A DNA stretch of 64,000 nucleotides from Desulfitobacterium hafniense DCB-2 (GCF_000021925.1 NC_011830.1:2504501-2568500), one strand, 5' to 3'; positions 43,381-52,702 are shown, counted from the first letter of the stretch. Notes: generated by a model not told the origin, from the sequence alone. A program made the numbers and translations.

Positions 43381-45137
43381 GATGCCAATTCCTCCTCGCT
43401 CAATTGCGACATGGCAATTTCTCTATAGACAGTGCAGTCCCGGAGTAAGTCTTTGTGGGTTCCTTTGCCGACGATTTTGCCTTCATCAAGCACAATAATC
43501 TGGTCGGCGTCCATGATGGTGCCGATGCGCTGGGCTACGATCAGGCTGGTGACACCTGCGGTTTCTTGTTTAAGCACACTGCGCAGAACCCGGTCGGTCT
43601 TGTAATCAAGGGCTGAGAAAGAATCGTCAAAAATATAGATTTCCGGCTTGCGGCACACCGCCCGGGCGATGGCCAGCCGCTGCTTTTGACCGCCCGATAC
43701 ATTGGCTCCGCCCTGGGCAATAGCGGCTTGGTATTGACCGTCCATTTTCTCCACAAAGTCTGCGCCCTGGGCAATTTGTACGGCCTTCTTCACTTCATCC
43801 AGAGGATAGCCTTCGCCGCCGTTATCGCCGTAAGCCACATTGGATTCTACCGTGCCTTTGAACAGCACAGCCTTTTGGGGTACATAGCCGATTTTATTGA
43901 AAAGGGCTTCCAGCTTATATTCTTGCACATTGACGCCGTCAATCAATATTTCCCCCTGGGTTGCATCAAAGAAGCGGAGGGCAAGGTTGACAAGAGTTGA
44001 TTTGCCGCTTCCGGTCGAGCCGATAAAAGCAACGGTTTCACCGGGGGAGGCCGTAAAACTGATATCTTCAAGGACAGGTTCCGCTGCATCGGGATATTGG
44101 AAGCTGACAGACTTAAACACGACTTCACCTCGCAGGCCCGGCTGGCCCTCGGTTTTTGTTCCGTCTAAAATCCGGGGTTCCGTATCCAGCACTTCATTGA
44201 TGCGTTTGGCCGAAACGCTGGCGCGGGGCAGCATAATGAAGATCATGACCAGCATCATAAAGGACATGATGACCTGCATGGCATAGCTGGAAAAGACGAC
44301 CATGTTGGAAAACAGGCCTAATTTATCCAGCGCCCCTGCCGCATCAATCAAATAGGCGCCTATCCAGTAAATCGCCAGGGACAGCCCGCTCATCAGCATA
44401 CTCATCACCGGCATCATGACTGCCATGGCGCGGTTGGTGAACATCTGGGTGCTGGTAAGCTCTTCGTTGGCCGTTTCAAATTTCTCTTCCTGATAATTCT
44501 CAGCATTGTAGGCGCGGACAACACGCAGGCCGGTGAGATTTTCTCTTGTTACCCGGGTGATGTTATCGGTAAGGGTCTGCATCTTTTTGAATTTGGGCAG
44601 GGCAACGATGAGCAGAAAGGTAACCATTATGATCATAATCAAAACGGCAACCCCTGTGACCATGGTCCATTCGAAGCCTTTGCCCGAGATTTTGGTGATG
44701 GCCCATACCGCTGTAATGGGAGCTTTAATCACCAATTGCAGGCCCATGACCACCAGCATTTGAATTTGGGTGATGTCGTTTGTGGAACGAGTAATCAGAC
44801 TTGAGGTTGAAAAACGGTTGATTTCTTCCATGGAAAAGGATTCAACCTTATTGAATAATAAACTGCGCAGCCGCTGGGAAAAGGAGGCGGCTATTTTGGC
44901 CGCAAAAAAACCGACGACAACTGCAGCAGCCAGACTTCCCAAGGCACACAACAGCATATAACCGCCGTTGAGCCAGATGTCACTGATGGCGCTGTTGGGC
45001 GTCTGGGTCAGCGTTGTTATTTCCGCCATATAATCGGGGAGTTTAAGATCAAGCCAAACCTGGGCGACGATGAAGATCAGGCTGATGCCTGCCATCAGCC
45101 ATTCCTCCGCCTTGAGATACTTGAAGATTCTTACCAT
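43377..45137 (-). CDS. ABC exporter half-transporter (degenerate-site subunit)
   Basis: A 586-residue partner with the same layout. Walker A is GSTGSGKS and the signature is VSGGQKQ, but Walker B reads IYIFDDSFSALD, with Asp where the catalytic Glu belongs. This is the mark of the degenerate nucleotide site found in heterodimeric exporters such as TM287/288, LmrCD and BmrCD. It overlaps the downstream subunit gene by 4 bp. Confidence 0.9.
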   Translation of the reverse strand: MVRIFKYLKAEEWLMAGISLIFIVAQVWLDLKLPDYMAEITTLTQTPNSAISDIWLNGGYMLLCALGSLAAAVVVGFFAAKIAASFSQRLRSLLFNKVESFSMEEINRFSTSSLITRSTNDITQIQMLVVMGLQLVIKAPITAVWAITKISGKGFEWTMVTGVAVLIMIIMVTFLLIVALPKFKKMQTLTDNITRVTRENLTGLRVVRAYNAENYQEEKFETANEELTSTQMFTNRAMAVMMPVMSMLMSGLSLAIYWIGAYLIDAAGALDKLGLFSNMVVFSSYAMQVIMSFMMLVMIFIMLPRASVSAKRINEVLDTEPRILDGTKTEGQPGLRGEVVFKSVSFQYPDAAEPVLEDISFTASPGETVAFIGSTGSGKSTLVNLALRFFDATQGEILIDGVNVQEYKLEALFNKIGYVPQKAVLFKGTVESNVAYGDNGGEGYPLDEVKKAVQIAQGADFVEKMDGQYQAAIAQGGANVSGGQKQRLAIARAVCRKPEIYIFDDSFSALDYKTDRVLRSVLKQETAGVTSLIVAQRIGTIMDADQIIVLDEGKIVGKGTHKDLLRDCTVYREIAMSQLSEEELAS

Positions 45138-45185
45138 AGATGTTTGTTCCTCCAGTCGTTTGTATAGGGTTCGGCATCATCTGTA

Positions 45186-45223
45186 TTAGTAACGAACTCT
45201 GTTAGTAATGGGACTATAGTAAT
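45186..45223. promoter_or_regulatory. Possible MarR operator
   Basis: TTAGTAA is repeated at 45186-45192 and 45202-45208, with TAGTAAT at 45217-45223, in the gap between the MarR gene and the ABC genes. The 16-bp spacing would fit a dimeric repressor, but assignment to the neighbouring MarR protein is a guess. Confidence 0.35.
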
Positions 45224-45276
45224 GCGGACTGTATGGCCCGCATAAATCAATCTGTACTTTGATGAGGGATGCCCGT

Positions 45277-45759
45277 TTAACCGCTCGGCATGCCGCCTTC
45301 TTCTTGGGGAGAATACTTTTGCATAAGCTCGGAAAAGAGGCGGGTCAGCCGAATGAACTCTATCGTATCCGCTTCACCCATGTCGGTAAATATCCGCACC
45401 ATTCTGTTTTTCATCTCCTTCATCTCGGCTTCGGCGCGGTTGCGCCCCTCCTCGGTGATGGTCACAAGAATATTGCGGCGGTTGCTCTTGTCGATGTCGC
45501 GGACAATCTGGCCCTTTTTTTCCAAGGCGCCAAGCAAGGCGGAGATGCGCGCTGTACTGGCCTGCAGCGCCGCGCTTAGTTCAGAAGGGAGAACTTCTCT
45601 ATTGCATACCGCCAGGTAATGCAAAACAAAAAGTTCTCCTTTATGGGCCCGATTGAGGTTTTCCATCATATCTTTCCGGCTGTTGGCCATGATTTCATTA
45701 AAGGCGGCCAAGGCTTTGTCAACATAGCTCAAGCTGTTCTGATTCTCTTCCCATGGCAT
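45277..45759 (-). CDS. MarR-family regulator of the ABC exporter
   Basis: A 160-residue winged-helix regulator: ELFVLHYLAVCNREVLPSELSAALQASTARISALLGALEKKG (in parts) forms the helix-turn-helix, and DKSNRRNILVTITEEG the wing. The ATG at 45759 follows GGAAG; an upstream TTG at 45780 is less likely. It lies directly upstream of the two exporter genes on the same strand, the usual LmrR/MarR-exporter layout, and probably represses them until a drug binds. I see no gene in 45781-46033. Confidence 0.87.
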   Translation of the reverse strand: MPWEENQNSLSYVDKALAAFNEIMANSRKDMMENLNRAHKGELFVLHYLAVCNREVLPSELSAALQASTARISALLGALEKKGQIVRDIDKSNRRNILVTITEEGRNRAEAEMKEMKNRMVRIFTDMGEADTIEFIRLTRLFSELMQKYSPQEEGGMPSG

Positions 45760-46033
45760 ATCCGTACACTTCCAATCCAAGTCTTATTACAGTACATTAG
45801 GAAGGGGGGCTTTTTTAAAATATGTCCAAGAAATATGATAACTAACTGTGTTAATAATATATACTATTTATATTTTCTAGTCAAGAGGAATTGAAAAAAT
45901 TAAGCTCCATTTTCCATCGATAGGCTGATGTCTATTGCTATTGTATTGGCGGGGAACAGTGAGCGCAAAGAAAGCCAGTTCTTCAAAAGCAATCAAAAGT
46001 TGAGGACTGATTCTGGCTCTGCTCCTTGAAGAC

Positions 46034-46992
46034 TCAACCGGCTGATTGGGGATGGACAGCCTCGGTCAGCCTGCCGTCGATTTTAATCCCCAATTCCTGT
46101 TCAAAGTTCTTTTGGAAGCGGTTATAGAGACAGAGCGCCTTGCTGCGCATCCCCTGGGCCATGAGCAGGCGGAGCAATTCCAGGCAGATGCTTTCGCTGT
46201 ACGGATCCATGGCCAAGGCGCGTCTTAAGATTTCTTCGGCCTGGACCGTCTCGCCCTGCCCGGCATAGAGAACACCCAGCTTCAGGCAGGCATCCTCAAA
46301 GACTTTCTGAGCTGGTACAAAGCCGTGCGCAGGGAAACCATGGCCGATTTGGGATCCGACTCGGGCCAGAAGATATCCAGCAGGATATCTTTGGATACCG
46401 TCCTTCCGCTGTGCAGGAGGAGGTATTCGAGCAGGTTTTTGATTTTTTTGGTCTTCCATTCGGAATTCGGGATTTTGACGCCGTTGACGGCAATTTCCGG
46501 TTTGCCGAAAAGGTCCGCTTTGACGAGATAAAGCCCTTCCCCCTGATCGGCTTTGTAGTGGGATATAAAGTCTTCGACAAATACCGCAATCCGGCTTTCG
46601 TCGAGGGCTTTTGCTTTTCCGCCAGGTAGTTGACTGTTGCCGGGTCGTAAAACCTGCTCAAAAGTTCTGCAGCGAAGCCGGCATGATAGCTGTGACGGAT
46701 GCTTAAGAGGGCCATTTCAGTCAGGGTGGGGATATGAATATCCCAGAACATATAATATTTGATTCGCGATGCCAGCTCCATAGCCTGCTTCAGATAACGG
46801 CGTCCTTTTCCCCGGTCGCCGCTATGGAAATACAGCCTGGCAAGATGGAAACAGGCGCCGCATAATACCTGATAGGCCTTTTGCGCTTTGGCCGAACGGA
46901 CAGCCGAGAGCAGGGAACGCTCTGCCAGCTGAAAATCTCCCGCTTCCCTGGTGATCGCACCGAAGGCGGAAAGTGAAGTTTCAGAGACGACC
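46034..46992 (-). pseudogene. Broken SARP/BTAD transcriptional activator
   Basis: The C-terminal part of a large activator in three frames. A TPR region (AERSLLSAVRSAKAQKAY through YLAEKQK) is followed, after a one-base loss in an A-run at about 46608-46616, by an OmpR-like winged helix (LFGKPEIAVNGVKIP, TVSKDILLDIFWPESDP). After a second one-base loss at about 46310-46318, a BTAD domain follows (KVFEDACLKLGVLYAG through FEQELGIKIDGRL). The N-terminal ATPase half is gone. The 5' end abuts the AIM24 remnant, so it is not functional. Confidence 0.8.
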
Positions 46993-47286
46993 ATGCCGGC
47001 TTTCATGCATGCCGGCGGAACCATCATTCAGAAAGAGTTGCAGCCGGGGGAAACCATTCAGCTGGATACAGGCTGCCTGGTGGCCATGACCAAAACGGTC
47101 AATCACGACATCCGGTTTGCGGGGGATATAAAGAATGCCCTGTTCGGAGGTGAGGGGCTGGCTTTGGGGACGTTGACCGGACCGGGGACCGTATGGCTCC
47201 AGTCCCTGCCCTTTTGCTCGCTGGTCATCCTGATTTTTGCGGTTATGAAAAAGAGCCGGTCACCACAAGATATTCTCTTAGGGTGA
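46993..47286 (+). pseudogene. C-terminal remnant of an AIM24/TIGR00266 protein
   Basis: MPAFMHAGGTIIQKELQPGE through FAGDIKNALFGGEGLALGTLTGPGTVWLQSLPF is the C-terminal part of an AIM24-type beta-barrel protein. The N-terminal half is absent, replaced by the opposing regulator remnant. Homology is lost after about 47215, where the frame runs on into unrelated residues and the terminator. Not functional. Confidence 0.75.
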
Positions 47287-47294
47287 CCGGCTCT
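47252..47294. terminator. Hairpin between AIM24 remnant and GNAT gene
   Basis: A perfect 13-bp stem AGAGCCGGTCACC/GGTGACCGGCTCT with a 17-base loop. It lies between convergent reading directions and would serve the leftward GNAT gene. Confidence 0.7.
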
Positions 47295-47299
47295 GTGTC

Positions 47300-47815
47300 T
47301 TAGAGGTCTTTACGCATTATAAAATCCGTTTGTTCTTCTTCTCCCATGAAAAAGGAATGTGCACCAGCTTCATAAAATCCATTCTTTTTATAGAAAAAGA
47401 TAGCCTTGTGGTTTTTCTCCCAGACGCCAAGCCATAGATAGAACTTTTTTCTCATCTTCGCTATTTCGACAGCCTTGTTGATCAATACGTACCCAAAACC
47501 CTTGCCTTGGAATTCTTTCGCCACATAGATTCTTTCGATTTCTAAAGAATGTGGATCGTTTATATCAGTTTGTGCCGGGGATTCATTCAGTTTTAAATAG
47601 CCGGCTAATTCCCTGCCGGCATAAAGAAAATAGAATGACGAATTGCTATCTGATAATTCACCATGGAGTTTGTTAGTATTAAAAGACTGTTCCAGATAGG
47701 CTTGCATAGTTGCCGGTGTGTTCATAGGAGCGAAAGTATCATTAAATGTTCGGTAAGAAAAGTCCCGCAGGGCATGAACATCGTCCGGCCTGCATTGTTG
47801 GAAAGTCAGTTGCAT
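47300..47815 (-). CDS. GNAT acetyltransferase, PaiA-like
   Basis: A 171-residue N-acetyltransferase. The acetyl-CoA motif A is IYVAKEFQGKGFGYVLINKAVEIA, and FYLWLGVWEKNHKAIFFYKKNGF forms motif B (both quoted from contiguous stretches in part). The N-terminal IDFAPMNTPATMQAYLEQSF-like segment resembles spermidine acetyltransferases of the PaiA type. Substrate not proven. Monocistronic. Confidence 0.82.
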   Translation of the reverse strand: MQLTFQQCRPDDVHALRDFSYRTFNDTFAPMNTPATMQAYLEQSFNTNKLHGELSDSNSSFYFLYAGRELAGYLKLNESPAQTDINDPHSLEIERIYVAKEFQGKGFGYVLINKAVEIAKMRKKFYLWLGVWEKNHKAIFFYKKNGFYEAGAHSFFMGEEEQTDFIMRKDL

Positions 47816-47904
47816 TTCTAGGTTACCTCCCGATTTTCAGGTTGTGCTTATGACATAGGTGCCCATGTGTGTATAAAAGTAATTTTATCACTATTTTAGC
47901 TTGT

Positions 47905-47924
47905 CAGAAACCAAAAAGGAACAG
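47905..47924 (+). promoter_or_regulatory. Candidate enhancer site for the sigma-54 activator (left)
   Basis: CAGAAACCAAAAAGGAACAG resembles CTGAAACAAAAAGAACAG at 62404-62421. It lies 167 bp before the sigma-54 promoter at 48092, a distance usual for upstream activator sites. Confidence 0.4.
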
Positions 47925-48050
47925 CCAAAGTGTAGTGCCTCCGGCGTTTAACAATTATGAAAAATATCACCATTCCTGTAAAAGATCTTTTTATAATGAA
48001 ACTTTCAAAATTTACTTCTTATTCAGGGACATCTTAATAAAAAGGCTGTA

Positions 48051-48080
48051 AAAAGGGTGAGTTGAGGCTCATCCCTTTTC
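48051..48080 (+). terminator. Hairpin before the sigma-54 promoter
   Basis: AAAAGGGTGAG pairs with CTCATCCCTTTT (one bulge) and is followed by CTTTATTAT. It insulates the sigma-54 promoter from upstream transcription. Otherwise 47816-48091 shows only the candidate enhancer. Confidence 0.6.
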
Positions 48081-48091
48081 TTTATTATATT

Positions 48092-48107
48092 TGGTACGGT
48101 TTTTGCA
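48092..48107 (+). promoter_or_regulatory. Sigma-54 promoter of the first large molybdoenzyme operon
   Basis: TGGTACGGTTTTTGCA fits the -24/-12 consensus TGGYRYRN4TTGCW at every fixed position. It precedes the zinc-ribbon gene at 48146 and the molybdoenzyme gene at 48342. Confidence 0.82.
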
Positions 48108-48145
48108 TTACTTGTTGTCATGCTTAGCGATGGAGGTGTGTAATC

Positions 48146-48295
48146 ATGTGCTTTCGGCCCCCAAGTGCGGGAAAACCCAAAAAATGCCCTGACTGTGGCG
48201 CACTGAATCCCAGTGTCGTTAAAAATTGTGTCAAATGCAAGGCTGATTTATCCGCAGTCAAAACGGAAGAAAAAGCAGAAGACAGCTCACAATAA
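48146..48295 (+). CDS. 49-residue MCFRP zinc-ribbon protein
   Basis: A small protein starting MCFRPPSAGKPKKCPDCG, followed by NCVKCKADL and an acidic, Lys-rich tail. CPDC and CVKC form a zinc-ribbon or rubredoxin-like knuckle pair. ATG follows GGAGGTG. It is the first gene after the sigma-54 promoter and directly precedes the molybdoenzyme. A second protein with the same MCFRP start and two Cys pairs precedes the molybdoenzyme at 59678-61930, so the pairing is conserved. A role in maturation or electron transfer is possible but unproven. Confidence 0.72.
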   Translation: MCFRPPSAGKPKKCPDCGALNPSVVKNCVKCKADLSAVKTEEKAEDSSQ

Positions 48296-48341
48296 TAGGT
48301 TTTTGCTTTTTGAAAAAATAATAAAAAAGGAGAAGCGTTCC

Positions 48342-50675
48342 ATGGCTGATTACAAAGAGTACTTATCCGGTATAAACCGTGAACTTTACCATGAGGGTGA
48401 GTGGCAATGGCAAGAGGGAGAATACACCGTAACCCGCTCCCACCAGTACACAGCGCCGGGCTGCCACAATTCCTGCGGAGTATTGTTATATACCAAAGAC
48501 GGTAAACTGGAAAAAGTGGAGGGAGACCCTCTCAATCCTTTTAACAATGGCAAGTTATGCATGAGATGTTTGAACTTAGTGGAAGCGGTGGACCATCCCG
48601 ACCGCTTAAAATACCCCATGAAACGGGTCGGCGAACGGGGTGAAAACAAATGGCAGCGCATTTCCTGGGATGAGGCCTATGCAATGATTTGTGAAAAGGT
48701 AAATTATTATAAAAAGAATTTTGGACCGGAATCCATCGTAGGGGTTCACGGTACCGGCCGGAATATTAACTGGCAGCTGCCCATGCTGTTTAATGCGGGA
48801 ATCCAGACCCCTAATATTTCCACTTTGTTCTTTTCCGGATTCGCCTGCTATCTGCCCCGTATCGTGGGCAGTACCGCCGTCAATGGGGATTTCATGATCG
48901 TGGATGCTTCGGTGCAGCATCCTGACCGTTATGCCAATGCTGAGTGGCAGGCCCCCGAATGTGTGATCGTGTGGGGCAACGACCCCTTAAAGAGCAATGC
49001 CGACGGATTTCTGGGCCATTGGCTGGTTCAGTGCATGCAGATGGGCACCAAAATAATCTCCGTGGACCCCCGCCTGACCTGGTGGTCGGCCAGAGCGGAA
49101 GTCTGGCTGCCCATCCGTCCGGGAACCGATGCGGCCCTGGCCATTGGCATGCTCAATATCATTATTGAAGAGGATCTTTATGATCACGACTTTGTGGAAA
49201 ACTGGACCTATGGTTTTGAAGAGCTGGCCGCAAGGGTAAAAGAATATCCCGTGGCTAAAGTTGCGGAAATCACCGGGTTACCGGCGGAAAAGATCCAAAA
49301 GGCCGCCCGCCTCTTCGCCCAGGCCAAACCGGCGGCGATTCAATGGGGTCTGGCTTTTGAACAGCAGATATCCTGTATGTCCTTGGTTTTAGCGGTGGCC
49401 GATCTCATCGGCATCACCGGGAATATCGATGTTCCCGGCGGAATGCTGCTGGTCAGACATGCCTTTAACGCCCACCGTCATTATAATTGCGGCAGCGAGT
49501 TCACCCCTCCGGAAGTAGCCGCCAAGAAACTGAATGGGGCAGCCAAGGGGGTTGCCGAGAACAGTATTGTTCCCCATGCTGATTCGGATGTCATCCTGCG
49601 GGCTATGGAAACGGGCAAACCTTATCCCCTAAAGATGCTTTGGGTGCAAAGCAGCAATTCACTGGCCTGTCCCGCCATGGATGCTCCCCGGGCTCTGGAG
49701 GCCATGAAGAAAATGGAGTTTATTCTCGTAGCCGATCCCTTCCTGACCCCGACGGCCGTAGCCGTGGCCGATATCGTTCTGCCGGTGGGAATGGGACCTG
49801 AGCGCAACAGTGTCCGCAACTGGTGGACACCCATGCGGGCCCAGAGCAAAGTCTGCCAATACTATGAAGCCAAAGGGGACGAGGAAATCGTGGTGGAATT
49901 CGGCAAAAGGCTGAACCCGGAAGCCTTCCCCTTTGAGAATGATGTGGATCTCCTCAACTGGTATCTGACCATGGACGGGGATTATCCGGGGAATTGGAGC
50001 GACCTGCGTGAGAAGACCTGGGAGTATTGGGATTGGGATGCGGCCTACCGCAAGTATGAAAAAGGCATGCTCCGTGAAGACGGTGAGATGGGCTTCAATA
50101 CCCCCACCGGCAAGTTGGAGCTGGCCCCTCTGATGTATATGCAGTGGGAGCTGGACCCCCTTCCTTTCCACATCGAGCCCCCGGAAGGACCGGTGACCAC
50201 CCCTGAGCTCTACGCAGAGTATCCCTTGATTCTGACCACAGGGGCCCGCTCCTATGAGTTCTTCCATTCTGAACACCGCCAGCTGCCCACCATGCGGGAA
50301 TTCCATCCCGATCCCCTGGTGACCATGCACCCCGAGGTGGCTGCAGCCAATGGCATCAAAGAAGGGGAGTGGGTCTGGATCGAAAGCCCCCGGGGCCGCT
50401 TTAAACAAAAAGCCTATCTGACACCGGGCATCAATCCCCAGGTTATTAACGCGGAGCACGGCTGGTGGTTCCCGGAACAAGGTCCGGAAAATTGGTTCGG
50501 CGTATTCGACAGCAATCCCAACAACCTGACCCGGGCCGAGGTAACCGGGCAAGGTGGGATTGGTTCACCGATCAAGAGCATGCTGTGCAAAATCTATAAA
50601 GTCGAAGAAGGAGTCAATGATTTGATTTCGCCGACAGAACAAGTGGTCAAGCTGGGAGGGTTCAAACATGGCTGA
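48342..50675 (+). CDS. AthL/catechol-dehydroxylase-like molybdopterin oxidoreductase A
   Basis: A 777-residue catalytic subunit without signal peptide. The N-terminal motif is C-x3-C-x27-C-x2-C (PGCHNSCG ... KLCMRC), differing from the classical C-x2/3-C-x3-C-x27-C. MGD-binding segments include VIVWGNDPLKSNADGF, SVDPRLTWW and LTTGARSYEFFHSEHRQLP. The pattern resembles the branch containing pyrogallol-phloroglucinol transhydroxylase and gut-bacterial catechol dehydroxylases; that placement is from memory and not certain. The ATG at 48342 follows AAAAAAGGAG; the frame extends to 48213 but overlaps the zinc-ribbon gene. It overlaps its ferredoxin gene by 8 bp. Confidence 0.82.
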   Translation: MADYKEYLSGINRELYHEGEWQWQEGEYTVTRSHQYTAPGCHNSCGVLLYTKDGKLEKVEGDPLNPFNNGKLCMRCLNLVEAVDHPDRLKYPMKRVGERGENKWQRISWDEAYAMICEKVNYYKKNFGPESIVGVHGTGRNINWQLPMLFNAGIQTPNISTLFFSGFACYLPRIVGSTAVNGDFMIVDASVQHPDRYANAEWQAPECVIVWGNDPLKSNADGFLGHWLVQCMQMGTKIISVDPRLTWWSARAEVWLPIRPGTDAALAIGMLNIIIEEDLYDHDFVENWTYGFEELAARVKEYPVAKVAEITGLPAEKIQKAARLFAQAKPAAIQWGLAFEQQISCMSLVLAVADLIGITGNIDVPGGMLLVRHAFNAHRHYNCGSEFTPPEVAAKKLNGAAKGVAENSIVPHADSDVILRAMETGKPYPLKMLWVQSSNSLACPAMDAPRALEAMKKMEFILVADPFLTPTAVAVADIVLPVGMGPERNSVRNWWTPMRAQSKVCQYYEAKGDEEIVVEFGKRLNPEAFPFENDVDLLNWYLTMDGDYPGNWSDLREKTWEYWDWDAAYRKYEKGMLREDGEMGFNTPTGKLELAPLMYMQWELDPLPFHIEPPEGPVTTPELYAEYPLILTTGARSYEFFHSEHRQLPTMREFHPDPLVTMHPEVAAANGIKEGEWVWIESPRGRFKQKAYLTPGINPQVINAEHGWWFPEQGPENWFGVFDSNPNNLTRAEVTGQGGIGSPIKSMLCKIYKVEEGVNDLISPTEQVVKLGGFKHG

Positions 50676-51021
50676 TAAGGATGAGAAAGTCTATGGTATT
50701 TTAATTGATTATGAGTTTTGCACGGGCTGCCATAGCTGTGAAGTGGCCTGTAAGAAAGAATTGAATTTGCCCGCCAATCAATTTGGCATCAAACTGACGG
50801 AAGTTGGTCCCTGGCCCATCGGGGAGGATCGCTGGGAATGGGTCTACATGCCGGTGATTACTAAGCAATGCAATCTATGTGAGGAGCGTGTGGCCGCAGG
50901 GAAAATGCCCAGCTGTGTCCAGCATTGTCAGGCCTGGTGCATGTATCACGGACCGGTGGAAGAGCTGGTTAAAAAGATGCAGGGGAAATCAAGAATGTCC
51001 CTGATTGCCCCCCGGCAATAA
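50668..51021 (+). CDS. Short ferredoxin subunit A
   Basis: A 117-residue iron-sulfur protein with CTGCHSCEVAC near the N terminus and CNLCEERVAAGKMPSCVQHCQAWC (in parts) near the C terminus. Compared with DmsB it lacks the central cluster pair, so two clusters are expected. It should be the electron-transfer partner of the molybdoenzyme whose gene it overlaps. The paralogue at 59302-59637 pairs with the second enzyme. Confidence 0.88.
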   Translation: MADKDEKVYGILIDYEFCTGCHSCEVACKKELNLPANQFGIKLTEVGPWPIGEDRWEWVYMPVITKQCNLCEERVAAGKMPSCVQHCQAWCMYHGPVEELVKKMQGKSRMSLIAPRQ

Positions 51022-51192
51022 GCAAGCCTGGACTTTCGCCGGCATCAATCCGGCGGGAGTCAGGCTCCCGATGGGTTCTTGATGAGTTCCCGTGAGGGCT
51101 TTACCGTGTTGCCGGTGCCCGGCGTGTTCCGGGTTATAGTTTCCCCGACTGAAAGGTTGTTTGCTGGATTAAGGAAGGAGTAGAAAAGAAAT

Positions 51193-52008
51193 TTGATTAT
51201 TATCGGTGAAAAAATCAACGGAACCATTCCCCGCGTCAAGGAGGCTATTGCAACCAAAGATGAACGCTTTATCTCTGAGCTGGCCCTGAAGCAGGGGGAG
51301 GCGGGTGCGCATTATATCGATGTCTGTGCCGGCACCCCTCCCGAACAGGAAGTGGAAACCCTGGAATGGCTCATCCACAGTGTTCAGAAGGCTACGGATA
51401 CCCCGATTTGCCTGGACAGTCCCAATCCAAAGGCCATTGAAGCGGTGTTTAACGATGTGAAACGTCCGGGGCTGATCAACTCCGTGTCTTTGGAAGGGGA
51501 TAAATGCGAGGTTGTTTTTCCCTTGATCCAGGGGACCTCATGGCAAGCGGTGGCCTTAACATGTGATAATGGGGGCATTCCTAAAGATGCTCAGAGCCGG
51601 GTAAGGATTGCTCAAAAGCTGGTGGAAAAAGCACAGGCTTATGGTATAACCCCGGACAGAATCCATATGGACCCCCTGGTGATCGCCTTGTCGGCGGACA
51701 ATCAGTCCCTTTTAAATTTTGCGGAAGGGACCCGGAAGATCAAGGCACTTTATCCTGATATCAAGGTGACTTCAGGTCTGAGCAATATTTCTTTTGGGAT
51801 GCCTCTCCGAAAGATCATTAATCAGAACTTCCTGGCTTTAGCCATGTTTGCAGGAATAAACTCAGCCATCCTGGACCCCTTAAACAGAGAGCTGATGGCC
51901 ACGCTCCTGGCTGTTGAAGCCCTGCTGGGGCAAGACCGGCACTGCCGCAATTTTGCCAATGCTTATCGGAAGCAAAGAATCGGGCCGGTAAAAGCAGCTG
52001 CCGGTTGA
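51193..52008 (+). CDS. Methyltetrahydrofolate:corrinoid methyltransferase (MT2)
   Basis: A 271-residue pterin-binding TIM barrel of the AcsE/MtgA/OdmD type: IIIGEKINGTIPRV at the N terminus, GAHYIDVCAG, CLDSPNPKAIEA, DPLVIALSADN, and VTSGLSNISFGMP. It moves a methyl group between a corrinoid protein and tetrahydrofolate. TTG start giving the family N terminus, after GGAAGGAG. Followed by its corrinoid protein. The 171-bp gap before it holds GC-rich hairpins (51037-51056, 51054-51070) that I cannot assign. Confidence 0.88.
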   Translation: MIIIGEKINGTIPRVKEAIATKDERFISELALKQGEAGAHYIDVCAGTPPEQEVETLEWLIHSVQKATDTPICLDSPNPKAIEAVFNDVKRPGLINSVSLEGDKCEVVFPLIQGTSWQAVALTCDNGGIPKDAQSRVRIAQKLVEKAQAYGITPDRIHMDPLVIALSADNQSLLNFAEGTRKIKALYPDIKVTSGLSNISFGMPLRKIINQNFLALAMFAGINSAILDPLNRELMATLLAVEALLGQDRHCRNFANAYRKQRIGPVKAAAG

Positions 52009-52040
52009 AGGAAACCCTATGGAACGAGGGAGGAAAGCTC

Positions 52041-52682
52041 ATGATTGATTTAAGAAAGTTAGCCCAGTGGATCAGTGATTTGGATGAAGATGCGGTCATG
52101 GATGCGCTGCATGACTTTGTTGCCGCCAATCCCAGCCAAGAAGAGGCTCAGGAGGTGGTAAACGCATGTCAGCGGGGGATGGCCATGGTGGGTGAGCTGT
52201 TTGAGAAGAATGAGTATTATGTAGGGGATCTGATCTTTTCCGGCGAGATTTTAGCCAATGCCCTGGAGGTGCTGAAACCCGTTTTAGGCGCCAAGGATGC
52301 GGCTAAAGCCGGTTCAATCGTCCTCGGTACTGTTGAAGGGGATTTGCACGATATTGGCAAGAACATCTTTAAAGGGATGGCGGAAGCGGCGGGCTTTGAA
52401 GTTTATGACCTGGGTATCGATCAGTCCGCCGGTGCCTTTGTGGCTAAAATCAAGGAAGTGAAGCCGGCCATTGTCGGTATGAGCGGTGTTTTGACTCTGG
52501 CCTTAGACTCCATGAAGAGCATCGTCGTTGCCCTTGAGGAAGCCGGCTTGCGCAAGGATCTGAAAGTGATTATCGGGGGCAATCCGGTGACGGAAGATGC
52601 CTGCAGGAACATTGGCGCCGATGCCTTTACGATCAATGCGGCTGAAGGAGTAAAGATCTGCAAGAGCTGGGTAGCTCAGTAG
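52041..52682 (+). CDS. Corrinoid protein of a methyl-transfer system
   Basis: A 213-residue protein with an N-terminal helical cap (residues 1-85, VNACQRGMAMVGELFEKNEYYVGDLIFSGEI in parts) and a Rossmann-type B12 domain (90-213). The cobalt-ligand motif is EGDLHDIGKNI (DxHxxG). It carries the methyl group between the UroD-type MT1 and MT2 encoded on either side. ATG at 52041 follows GGGAGGAAAG; the frame extends back to 52005 only by overlapping MT2. Confidence 0.92.
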   Translation: MIDLRKLAQWISDLDEDAVMDALHDFVAANPSQEEAQEVVNACQRGMAMVGELFEKNEYYVGDLIFSGEILANALEVLKPVLGAKDAAKAGSIVLGTVEGDLHDIGKNIFKGMAEAAGFEVYDLGIDQSAGAFVAKIKEVKPAIVGMSGVLTLALDSMKSIVVALEEAGLRKDLKVIIGGNPVTEDACRNIGADAFTINAAEGVKICKSWVAQ

Positions 52683-52702
52683 AAGGAAAAGGGGGATGAA
52701 AA

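Noticed and set aside
47869..48051. 60-residue frame between the GNAT gene and the sigma-54 promoter
   Set aside because: No ribosome binding site or domain, and it runs into the terminator hairpin; treated as non-coding regulatory DNA.
51022..51192. Possible riboswitch in the GC-rich hairpins before MT2
   Set aside because: Stems such as CGCCGG/CCGGCG are present, but no B12 box or other riboswitch consensus could be found, so no call is made.
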